Origin: Paracidovorax konjaci
GTDB taxonomy: Bacteria; Pseudomonadota; Gammaproteobacteria; Burkholderiales; Burkholderiaceae_C
Assembly (NCBI RefSeq): GCF_900112675.1
Contig: NZ_FOMQ01000006.1
Span: 248,001 to 312,000, forward strand
DNA: 64,000 bases
Reading direction: 5' to 3'
A program made the translations under genes and the position numbers. The first letter of the stretch is position 1; each line of letters opens with the position of its first letter. Shown one piece after another: positions 17,045 through 24,409 of the stretch. The notes below the pieces were generated by a model, which had not been told where the DNA came from, did no database searches, and worked only from the letters and a program-made list of their open reading frames with translations.

Positions 17045-17119
17045 ACAGCCCGGGGGCGCAGGCCGTGGCGGTGCGGGCGGCGCCTATGATGGCGGGCTCC
17101 GCCCCGCCCCACTGTGCAG

Positions 17120-17154
17120 AGCCCCGTACGGCGCGCCACGGGGGCGGCTTTTTT
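17120..17154 (+). terminator. Hairpin with U-run in the purT leader (terminator or attenuator)
   Basis: AGCCCCGT (17120-17127) can pair with the ACGGGGGCGGCT side (17138-17149), followed immediately by a run of T (17149-17154). CCGCCCC (17104-17110) can pair instead with GGGGCGG (17141-17147), so alternative folds exist. It may end the hydrolase transcript or attenuate purT, whose ATG is 29 nt downstream. Confidence 0.6.
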
Positions 17155-17182
17155 CGCGCCGCAACACCTTTCCTGACCTGCC

Positions 17183-18388
17183 ATGCCCATCACCCTCGGC
17201 ACCCCCCTCTCGCCTTCCGCCACCAAAGTCATGCTGCTCGGCTCCGGCGAGCTGGGCAAGGAAGTGCTCATCGCCCTGCAGCGCCTGGGCGTGGAAACCA
17301 TCGCCGTGGACCGCTACGACAACGCGCCCGGCCAGCAGGTGGCCCACCATGCGCGCACCATCGCCATGAGCGACCCGGCGCAGCTCAAAAGCCTCATCGA
17401 GGCCGAGCGCCCCCACCTCGTCGTGCCCGAGATCGAGGCCATCGCCACGCCCATGCTCGAAGAGCTGGAGGCCGCCGGCACTGTGCGCGTGATCCCCACG
17501 GCCCGCGCCGCGCGCCTCACCATGGACCGCGAGGGCATCCGCCGCCTGGCCGCCGAGACGCTCGGCCTGCCCACCAGCCCCTACCGCTTCTGCGACTCGC
17601 TGGAAGAGCTGCAGGCCGCGATCGACGCCGGCATCGGCTACCCCTGCATCGTCAAGCCCGTGATGAGCAGCTCCGGCAAGGGCCAGAGCAAGATCGACGG
17701 CCCCGCCGACGTGCGCAAGGCCTGGGACTGCGCCATGGCCGGCGGCCGCGTGAGCCACGGCCGCGTGATCGTCGAGGGCTTCATCGACTTCGACTACGAG
17801 ATCACCCAGCTCACCGTGCGCGCGCTCGGCGAGAACGGGCAGGTGGAGACGCACTTCTGCGAGCCCATCGGCCACGTGCAGGTGAGCGGCGACTACGTGG
17901 AGAGTTGGCAGCCCCAGCCGATGCGCACCGCGGCGCTGGAGCGCGCCCGCGCCATCGCCAAGGCCGTGACCGACGACCTCGGCGGGCAGGGCCTCTTCGG
18001 GGTGGAGCTGTTCGTGAAGGGCGACGAGGTGTGGTTCAGCGAGGTGAGCCCGCGCCCGCACGACACGGGCCTGGTCACGCTGGCTACGCAGCACCAGAGC
18101 GAGTTCGAGCTGCATGCGCGCGCCATCCTCGGCCTGCCTGTGGACACCACGCTGCGCAGCCCGGGTGCGAGCGCCGTGATCTACGGCGGCATGGAAGCCC
18201 AGGGCATCGCTTTCGACGGCGTGGACGAGGCGCTGCGGGTCCCTAACACCGACCTGCGCCTGTTCGGCAAGCCCGAGAGCTTCGCCAAGCGCCGCATGGG
18301 CGTGGCGGTGGCGTTCAACGCCAGTGTGGACGTGGCGCGCGAGCGGGCCCAGCTCGCCGCGGGCAGGGTGAAGCCGCGCAAGGCGTGA
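17183..18388 (+). CDS. purT: Formate-dependent phosphoribosylglycinamide formyltransferase 2 (PurT)
   Basis: A 401-residue ATP-grasp enzyme that makes formyl-GAR from GAR, formate and ATP, the THF-independent third step of purine synthesis. The N-terminal Rossmann-like domain starts [19 protein letters not shown]. The ATP-grasp core contains [17 protein letters not shown] (ATP-binding lysine and glycine loop) and [24 protein letters not shown] with the metal-binding Glu and Asn-like positions. The C-terminal part is ASAVIYGG...LFGKPE. Length matches E. coli PurT. It is monocistronic behind a U-tailed hairpin that may regulate it. Confidence 0.97.
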   Translation: MPITLGTPLSPSATKVMLLGSGELGKEVLIALQRLGVETIAVDRYDNAPGQQVAHHARTIAMSDPAQLKSLIEAERPHLVVPEIEAIATPMLEELEAAGTVRVIPTARAARLTMDREGIRRLAAETLGLPTSPYRFCDSLEELQAAIDAGIGYPCIVKPVMSSSGKGQSKIDGPADVRKAWDCAMAGGRVSHGRVIVEGFIDFDYEITQLTVRALGENGQVETHFCEPIGHVQVSGDYVESWQPQPMRTAALERARAIAKAVTDDLGGQGLFGVELFVKGDEVWFSEVSPRPHDTGLVTLATQHQSEFELHARAILGLPVDTTLRSPGASAVIYGGMEAQGIAFDGVDEALRVPNTDLRLFGKPESFAKRRMGVAVAFNASVDVARERAQLAAGRVKPRKA

Positions 18389-18451
18389 GCCGCGCGGGGC
18401 CGTCGGGCGCTTCCGCGGCAGCCGCCCGGGATCCGGGTGGGATGTCCGTCC

Positions 18452-20500
18452 TCAGCGGGCGATGTTCCACTCAGCCAGCAGTTCGCGGGCGCGCTGGTCG
18501 ATGAAAGAGTTCGCATTCACCTGGGCGTGCTCGGCCTGTTGCATGGCTTCTCCCTCTCCGATGACGCCTTGCTCTGCTTCATCGGCCTGCGCCATGGCCC
18601 AGGTGGTGGCGGCTTCCTGCGCGGCCATGCCCAGTTCGTCCTGCATGGCGACATAGGCGCGCAGCGGCGGCCAGATCTGGGCCCGGCCGGTGAGCGGGTT
18701 GAGCCCTCTCAGCAGTTCACGGTGGCCCATTCCCAGCTCCTGGATCGAGGCCCGGAGAAACGTCTCGGCGTTCTTCGCATCCGGCATGCGCATGAGCTTA
18801 TGTTCCAGGAGATGTGCGTAGGCCGTGCGCACGTCGACGCCACGGTACATGTCTTGTCCGCGCAGCACCTGGGTGGCGCCCTCTTCATTGAGCCTTCTGG
18901 GCGTGTTGGCCTGCAGGAATTCGGAAAAGCTGCTTCGGAACGTCTCGGAGGAGACGGCTTCTGCCACCACCTTGTCGAGCAACCGCAGGTCCGTCTCGGA
19001 AACCGGGTGGTGCAGCAGTGCAGCCCGTTGGGAAAGGAAGTTCGTCCATTTGCGGAAATCTGCCGCCAGCTCCCTATCGGTGCGATCAAGCCCCTGCGCA
19101 AGTGCAGCCAGGCGATTGGAAAGCGGCGTCGGTACGGCCCGAGGGAGCTGTGGCCTGCGGGTGGACGGGCCCGCACCCGCGCTGCGCGAGGGGCCGGGCT
19201 GGTCCGCTCTCTGGCGGCGGGGCGCCTGCGCCGCCTGCGGATTGCGCAGCTCGCGCAGTTGCCGTCTCAAAGAGTCCGGCACGAGAATCTCGCACTGCGC
19301 CGGCAGTCTCGCCAGCGAGGGCGGAAGGCTCTGCAATCCGGTGCCGGTGAGATCCAGCCGGCGCAGATGCCGCAGGTTTCCCACGCTATCGGGCAGTTGC
19401 GTGAGCGCGCTGCAATTCCTGAGCGACAGCGAAGTCAGGTTGTCGAGCCGGCCCAAGTCGTCCGGCAAAGCCCGCAGTTGCCGGTTGCCTTCGAGCTGCA
19501 GGCTCTGCAGTCGCGCCAAATCGGTCAGACTGGCCGGGAGCTGGCTCAGATGCGTCTGCGACGACACCGTCAAGGTCTGGAGTCCTGCCATGCGGCCGAT
19601 GTCATCGGGCAGGCCTTGCAGATGGGACGAGTGGCTCAGTTGGAGCTCCCGCAGCCCGGTCAGTTGCGTGACGCTCGCTGGCAGGCGGGAGTATTCGCCG
19701 CTGTTCAGCGTGAGTTTGCGCAGGCTTTGCAGGCGGCCGATGTCCGCGGGCAGTTCGTGCAGCGGCAGCGTCGCCAAAGTGAGCGTTTTCAGGGACGGCA
19801 GTTGCGTCAGCGATGCGGGCAGTCGCCGCAGGGCCTGGCTCGAAGAAATCTCCAGATGGTTGAGCTGGCTCAACTGTCCCAGGCTCTCGGGCAGGGACTG
19901 CAGGCCCGTGCTGCGCAGCGTGATTTGCTGCAGCGATTGGATGCGGCCCAGGGCCTCGGGCAGCGAAGTGGCAGGTAATCCGAATTCCAGTTCGAGTCTG
20001 GTGCCGTTCGTCGCAGCGGCACGTTGCATCGCTGCGGCCACGCTGTCCAATATTTGCCGAGAGGTGTCTTCCGTGCCGTCGTGGAAATTGAGGCCCGTGC
20101 GCACGCTCTGCGCGCTTGGGCGGTTCTGCGCCAGCCATTGGTCGATCTCCTGCCCCACGCTGGCCGGCTGGCGCGTGGCCGAGGTGGACGCGGATGCAGC
20201 GGCCGCCGCCTCCTGCGAGTGCGCCTGAGATGCGGGCCCGGTGCGCAGCAGGCGCCCCAGGAAGTTGCCGCGCGGGCGGATGGTTTCCGGGCTCCTGGGC
20301 TCGGCCCCGCGCTCGGGCGAGGCGTGGTTGCGCCGCCGGCGCGCCAGATGTGGGCCGTCCAGGCTTTCCGGGGAGGGCGGAGTCAAGCGGGGCGGGGCCT
20401 GCTCCAGCGGTTGCTGCGACGGCGTGTTCGGCCGTTGGCGAAAGGGCGAGAGGCGGTTGAGAGGGTTCACGGGTCCGTGCGCGGGTGAAGGCGCTTCCAT
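18452..20500 (-). CDS. Leucine-rich-repeat type III effector candidate (XopL/XopAE-like layout)
   Basis: A 682-residue protein with a Ser/Pro/Gln-rich N-terminus (residues about 1-130) typical of type III secretion signals. Ten 23-24-residue leucine-rich repeats follow (about 165-405) of the pattern LxxLPxxLxxLxxLxxLxL, for example LRSTGLQSLPESLGQLSQL. After a basic Pro/Arg linker (about 420-465) comes an all-helical C-terminal domain with no cysteine, so it is not an IpaH-type NEL ligase; a Cys-less E3-like domain as in XopL is possible. The PIP box and -10 place transcription start near 20518, inside or after the upstream ATG at 20521, so the ATG at 20500 is used. Effector status rests on promoter plus architecture. 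Confidence 0.8.
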   Translation of the reverse strand: MEAPSPAHGPVNPLNRLSPFRQRPNTPSQQPLEQAPPRLTPPSPESLDGPHLARRRRNHASPERGAEPRSPETIRPRGNFLGRLLRTGPASQAHSQEAAAAASASTSATRQPASVGQEIDQWLAQNRPSAQSVRTGLNFHDGTEDTSRQILDSVAAAMQRAAATNGTRLELEFGLPATSLPEALGRIQSLQQITLRSTGLQSLPESLGQLSQLNHLEISSSQALRRLPASLTQLPSLKTLTLATLPLHELPADIGRLQSLRKLTLNSGEYSRLPASVTQLTGLRELQLSHSSHLQGLPDDIGRMAGLQTLTVSSQTHLSQLPASLTDLARLQSLQLEGNRQLRALPDDLGRLDNLTSLSLRNCSALTQLPDSVGNLRHLRRLDLTGTGLQSLPPSLARLPAQCEILVPDSLRRQLRELRNPQAAQAPRRQRADQPGPSRSAGAGPSTRRPQLPRAVPTPLSNRLAALAQGLDRTDRELAADFRKWTNFLSQRAALLHHPVSETDLRLLDKVVAEAVSSETFRSSFSEFLQANTPRRLNEEGATQVLRGQDMYRGVDVRTAYAHLLEHKLMRMPDAKNAETFLRASIQELGMGHRELLRGLNPLTGRAQIWPPLRAYVAMQDELGMAAQEAATTWAMAQADEAEQGVIGEGEAMQQAEHAQVNANSFIDQRARELLAEWNIAR

Positions 20501-20524
20501 GAAAAAAAGAGGGGCGACCAACGC

Positions 20525-20586
20525 AGCGTAGTGCCGGCCGCCGGCCGCTCACGGCGCTGGCGCGAAGCGCGTGTGCTGCAACCGAA
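20525..20586 (-). promoter_or_regulatory. PIP box (HrpX/HrpB-type) and -10 of the LRR effector
   Basis: On the minus strand, TTCGG (20586-20582) and TTCGC (20566-20562) are separated by exactly 15 nt, matching the consensus TTCGB-N15-TTCGB. Exactly 31 nt downstream lies TACGCT (20530-20525), which fits the required YANNNT -10 at 30-32 nt. This is the full signature of a type III-regulon promoter in group II hrp systems. Confidence 0.88.
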
Positions 20587-20808
20587 TGCGCAGCCATGCG
20601 GCTCTCTCAATATTAAATAAATGTTAATTTTGCAAAAAATGAGAGTCGATTCGAAAAGAATTTGGTACTAATGCGGGGCTATCCGTGCCGTTTCGCATGG
20701 ATGCAAGGTGTCGTCCATCGAAAGCGGCATGGACACTCACATCCGCTCGTGGGCGATTTGATGAAGGCGATAGTCTTGGCGCGGTGCGCCAGAGAGGTTT
20801 TTTTTCGA

Positions 20809-22713
20809 ATGCTGCAAATTCAATACAATAAGCAGTTGCTGGCGTGGGGTGTGGGGGCGTTGTGCGCCCTCGGCACCAGCGCTGCGCTCGCCGCGCCGGA
20901 CCCCGCCGGCGGCGTGGTGGTCCAGCCCGACAGCGTCGGTGCCGCGATGGACGGGCAGTCCTTCATCGATCCGCAACTGAAGATACTCTGGACGGAGTAC
21001 CTGCGCCGCGGCGGCAATCTGGCCGCGCCCGCGGACACCGATGCGAAGGGCTTCATCGGACCCAAGGTGGTGGACGGCGTGGTCCGCATCGAGGCCATGT
21101 CCACGGGCGACGACGCCGCGCTGGTGGCCGACCTGAAGCGCCTGGGCGCGACCGACGTGCGGCAACAGGGCAATCTGGTGCTGGGCCGCATCGCTGTCGG
21201 CGGACTGGGCGCGCTGCGGTCGTTGCGCACGGCGCGCTTCGTGCGCCCCGCTCCCGAGCCGTTCGGCAGCGTGGGCTCCGTCACCTCCCAGGGCGATGCC
21301 GTGCAGGGCAGCGAGCGCGTGCGCCGCTTCCTCGGCCTCGACGGCTCCGGCGTCGTGGTGGGTGTGACCTCCACGGGCTACGACACGCAGGGCGGCGCCG
21401 CCGCCGACGTGGCGCGCGGCGACCTTCCCGGCCCCGGCAACCCGAACGGCCGCCTGCAGCCCGTGCGCGTGCTGAAGGACCGCAACGGCCCGGACAGCGA
21501 CGAAGGCCGCGCGATGGCGCAGATCATCCACGACGTCGCGCCCGGCGCGTCGCTGGCGGTCTACATCCCGGAGAACGTGCAGGATCATGCCGACGGCCTG
21601 CGCGCCCTGGCCCGGGCCGGCGCGAACGTCATCAGCGACGACATGCTCTGGACCAACGATCCCTGGTTCCAGGAAAGCCCCATCGGCGTCGCCCACCGCG
21701 AGATCCTGGCCCGGCAGAACGTCGTTTCGATCAATGCCGCGGCCAACCTCGGCGACTGGTCCGCCGAAGGCAACTTCCGTCCGCTGCCCGCGCGCGACCT
21801 CACGGTGCGCGGCTTCGCCGCGGGCCGCTGGCAACTGCACGACTGGGGCGGTGGGAAAACCACGTTCCCGGTCACCGTGCACCGCGGCGGCCGCGTGCGC
21901 ATCGTGATGCAGTGGGACGAGCCCTTCGCGTCGTTCACCCCGTCGCGCGCGGGTTCGGCGTCCGACCTCGACCTGTTCGCCTTCACCGAAGCGCAGGGCA
22001 GCAACATCGCCTTCCTCTCGGCAGCGCGCAATGTGGGCGGCGATCCCGTCGAGTACGTCTTCGCGTTCCTGAACCCGGATGCCACCGATGAGACCTTCAC
22101 CATCCACATCGGCGTTGGCATGCCCGAAGGCGTCGGAAGCCTGCCGGGCCGGTTCAAGCTGATCGCGGAACCCAACGACATGGGCGTGGTGGACTGGCCG
22201 CGCGATGCGGCCTTCCATTCGGCCACCGCCGTGGGCCACAACGCTTCCGAGGGCGCCATCATCGCCTGCGCCGTGCGCTACTCGCAGGTGAACACGCCGC
22301 GCGGCCCGGTGGCAGAGCCGTTCTCCTCCACGGGCGGCTTCGCCCGCACGCGCGATGCGGACGGCAACCTGCTGCCCCGGCCGCTCGATACGCACAAGCC
22401 CGACCTGTGCGCGCCCGACGGCGTGGACACGTCGTTCTTCGGCTTCGACATCGACGGCAACGGCTGGCCCAACTTCCTCGGCACCTCCGCGGCTTCCCCG
22501 CACCTGGCGGGCGTCGCCGCGCTGATGCTGCAGGCTTCCGGGATGAAGATGCGTGCCGCCGAGGTGGCACCGGCGCTGCGCGAGACCGCGCGAGACATGG
22601 TGGATTTCAGCGATCCGCTGAGCGGGCCGGGCTATGACCTGCGCTCGGGCTACGGCTTCGTCAACGCCGACCTGGCGGTGGCGCGGGCGATGGCACTGCG
22701 CTACCGGCCCTGA
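20809..22713 (+). CDS. Exported serine protease of the subtilisin/sedolisin (S8/S53) superfamily
   Basis: A 634-residue protein with a Sec signal (residues about 6-30, LLAWGVGALCALGTSAALAA). The catalytic serine motif GTSAASPHLAGVAALML is near residue 565. The usual subtilisin HGTH motif is absent. Instead DEGRAMAQIIHDVAPGASL aligns with the sedolisin Glu region (E-x-x-x-D ... APGA), with Glu kept but the sedolisin Asp replaced by Met. An N-terminal Asp region is VGVTSTGYDTQGG. A beta-sandwich-like insert (about 340-470) separates the parts. The ATG at 20809 begins the signal peptide; 20662 and 20761 are alternatives. It is divergent from the LRR effector, with an A+T-rich promoter region near 20604-20660. 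Confidence 0.85.
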   Translation: MLQIQYNKQLLAWGVGALCALGTSAALAAPDPAGGVVVQPDSVGAAMDGQSFIDPQLKILWTEYLRRGGNLAAPADTDAKGFIGPKVVDGVVRIEAMSTGDDAALVADLKRLGATDVRQQGNLVLGRIAVGGLGALRSLRTARFVRPAPEPFGSVGSVTSQGDAVQGSERVRRFLGLDGSGVVVGVTSTGYDTQGGAAADVARGDLPGPGNPNGRLQPVRVLKDRNGPDSDEGRAMAQIIHDVAPGASLAVYIPENVQDHADGLRALARAGANVISDDMLWTNDPWFQESPIGVAHREILARQNVVSINAAANLGDWSAEGNFRPLPARDLTVRGFAAGRWQLHDWGGGKTTFPVTVHRGGRVRIVMQWDEPFASFTPSRAGSASDLDLFAFTEAQGSNIAFLSAARNVGGDPVEYVFAFLNPDATDETFTIHIGVGMPEGVGSLPGRFKLIAEPNDMGVVDWPRDAAFHSATAVGHNASEGAIIACAVRYSQVNTPRGPVAEPFSSTGGFARTRDADGNLLPRPLDTHKPDLCAPDGVDTSFFGFDIDGNGWPNFLGTSAASPHLAGVAALMLQASGMKMRAAEVAPALRETARDMVDFSDPLSGPGYDLRSGYGFVNADLAVARAMALRYRP

Positions 22714-23076
22714 TGAGACGGCGGTGGCCGGCTTTCCCGCCGCCCGCCGCCGGCTTCATTGTTTCGGCAAGTGGTCGATCTCCCACCCACCGAGAAGCGC
22801 CCGGGCCCGCATTTCAGCCATGTCGTTGGCTTTCGCCCGGGCCGTGCCGGCCGGTGCCATGGCTTCGGGCTCGCGGATGGGGCCGCGGTACAAAAGTGCG
22901 ATAAGAAAGAATGCGTTGGATCGGTGGCATGGCCGGTAGGCCGCCGGCGCATGCGATCCACCAGTGCCTGTCTTAGCGGAGAGCCATGCGCGGGCAGGTG
23001 CGCAGGGGAACATCGGATCGGCGGAGCGTGAAGGGCATCGGCCGGGATCGAACGCGTGCGGCCAGGCGCCGCGCAC
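22714..23076. other. Convergent gap between the protease and the LacI-type regulator
   Basis: No confident gene. An A+T-rich patch (22888-22925, TACAAAAGTGCGATAAGAA) could be a promoter reading leftward into a short frame ending MAEMRARALLGGWEIDHLPKQ at 22756, but nothing else supports it. GCCGGC occurs twice near 22729 and 22748 and could form a hairpin ending the protease transcript, without a U-run. A tRNA T-loop-like string at 23041 is discussed under rejected items. Confidence 0.4.
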
Positions 23077-24084
23077 TCAGCGCCGCGCGATGTGCTGCCG
23101 CCCCGCGCTCGACCCCCGCACCACCAGTTCCCCCTCCAGCACCACCCGCCGCGCCGGCCGCGCGGGGTCCTGCATGCGCTGCAGCAGCAGCTCCGCCGCC
23201 GTTCGGCCGATGTCGTAGGTGGGCTGGGCGACCGTGGTCACGTCGAGGGCCGGCAGCGCGGTCCAGTCGTTGTTGTCGAAACCGGCGATGCCGATGTCCT
23301 GCGGTGTGCGCAGGCCCGCGGCCTGCACGGCCTGCAGGGCGCCGAGCAGCAGCAGGCCGTTGGTGGCGAGCAGCGCATCGGGGCGCTCTGCCGGCCGTGC
23401 CGACAGCAGGTGCGCCGTGGTGCGTTCGCCCGCGTCGCGCGTGGGCTCCACCCAGAGCGGTTGCGGCGCGATCCCGCGCGCGGCCAGCGCCTCGGCATAG
23501 CCCGCGTGGCGCTGCTGGCCGGTGGTGCTGTGCGTGCCTGCCAGCAGCGCGATGCGCTCGTAGCCCGACTGCAGCAGGTGCTCGGTGGCGCGGCGCGCGG
23601 CGGCATGGTTGTCCAGCACCACGCGGTCCACGCGCGTGCCGTCCAGCGCGCGGTCCACCAGGACGAGGGGGAAGGGCCAAGCCTCGGGGCGCAGGCGCTG
23701 CAGGCCCTCCATCGTGGGCGAGAGGATCACGCCGCTCGCCTGTTCGTCGGCCATCAGCTCCAGGTACGACTGCTCCTTGGCGGGGTTCTCGTCGCTGTTG
23801 CACAGGATCAGGCGCAGGCCGTGGCGGTAGGCCATGTCTTCCACGGCGCGGCCCACGTCGGTGAAGAAGGGGCTGCGGATGTCCGAGACGATCAGCCCCA
23901 CGAGCGAGGCGCGGCGCTGGCGCAGCCGGCGCGCCGCGAGGTTGGGGCGGTAGGCCAGTTCGGCGATGGCGCGTTCCACGCGCTCGCGCAGCGGGGCGCG
24001 CACGGCGCCCGGCGTGGTGAGCACGCGCGAGACGGTGGTGGTGGACACGCCGGCATGCTGCGCGACATCCTTGATGCTGGCCAA
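23077..24084 (-). CDS. fruR: LacI family repressor of the fructose PTS operon (FruR-like)
   Basis: A 335-residue LacI-family regulator: N-terminal HTH and hinge (residues 1-60, ASIKDVAQHAGVSTTTVSRVL) and a periplasmic-binding-like effector domain with VGLIVSDIRSPFFTDV and IGIAGFDNNDWTAL. The start is a TTG at 24084 preceded by AGGAG at 6-nt spacing, giving the standard LacI N-terminus; the longer frame upstream has no homology. It is divergent from fruB and two matching palindromes lie between them, so it almost certainly represses the fru operon and responds to fructose 1-phosphate or fructose. This is FruR in function; it is distinct in sequence group from enteric Cra only by inference. Confidence 0.9.
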   Translation of the reverse strand: MASIKDVAQHAGVSTTTVSRVLTTPGAVRAPLRERVERAIAELAYRPNLAARRLRQRRASLVGLIVSDIRSPFFTDVGRAVEDMAYRHGLRLILCNSDENPAKEQSYLELMADEQASGVILSPTMEGLQRLRPEAWPFPLVLVDRALDGTRVDRVVLDNHAAARRATEHLLQSGYERIALLAGTHSTTGQQRHAGYAEALAARGIAPQPLWVEPTRDAGERTTAHLLSARPAERPDALLATNGLLLLGALQAVQAAGLRTPQDIGIAGFDNNDWTALPALDVTTVAQPTYDIGRTAAELLLQRMQDPARPARRVVLEGELVVRGSSAGRQHIARR

Positions 24085-24174
24085 TCCGGGCTCCTGGGAT
24101 GGAAACGAAGAACAAAGAAAAAAAGCGGGGCCGGCGGGGCAGGGCGATGTCCCGCACCGGATCCTTTGCAGGCA

Positions 24175-24188
24175 TGGTAACGATTCCA
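24175..24188. promoter_or_regulatory. FruR operator O1
   Basis: TGGTAACGATTCCA is a CG-centred palindrome of the LacI type. Its reverse complement TGGAATCGTTACCA matches O2 at 13 of 14 positions. It lies 91 nt upstream of the fruR start and probably controls fruR and/or the divergent promoter. Confidence 0.75.
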
Positions 24189-24373
24189 GCCGCGAGCGGG
24201 CAAGTCGCGCATTCCCGGGGTGGGGAGAACGGCGAGTGCGGCGTGGGATGCCGTCCCGGCGGCGCGATCCATGGCGCGGAACATGCCATTTCATAGGTGT
24301 TTTCCCGATCACTCCTGGGGGAAAGGCCGGCGGCCGGCTTGCCCGGTGGCGGATCACCATTTCATAATCGGGC

Positions 24374-24389
24374 TTGGAATCGATACCAA
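24374..24389. promoter_or_regulatory. FruR operator O2
   Basis: TTGGAATCGATACCAA is a 16-bp palindrome with 7 of 8 half-site positions matched and the CG centre of LacI-family operators. It lies 20 nt before the fruB start, just ahead of the ribosome-binding site CAGGAG, where bound repressor would block transcription. O1 is 199 bp away. Confidence 0.8.
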
Positions 24390-24409
24390 AACTTCAGGAG
24401 ACAGTGCCC

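Noticed and set aside
23041-23056. GCCGGGATCGAACGCG resembles the T-loop complement of a tRNA on the minus strand
   Set aside because: The flanking bases do not pair as a T-stem, and no acceptor, D or anticodon arm fits around it.
22756-23076. A 106-codon minus-strand frame between the protease and fruR
   Set aside because: The last 20 residues look protein-like and an A+T-rich patch could be a promoter, but no homology, no ribosome-binding site and a random-looking first half leave it unsupported; noted in the gap entry only.
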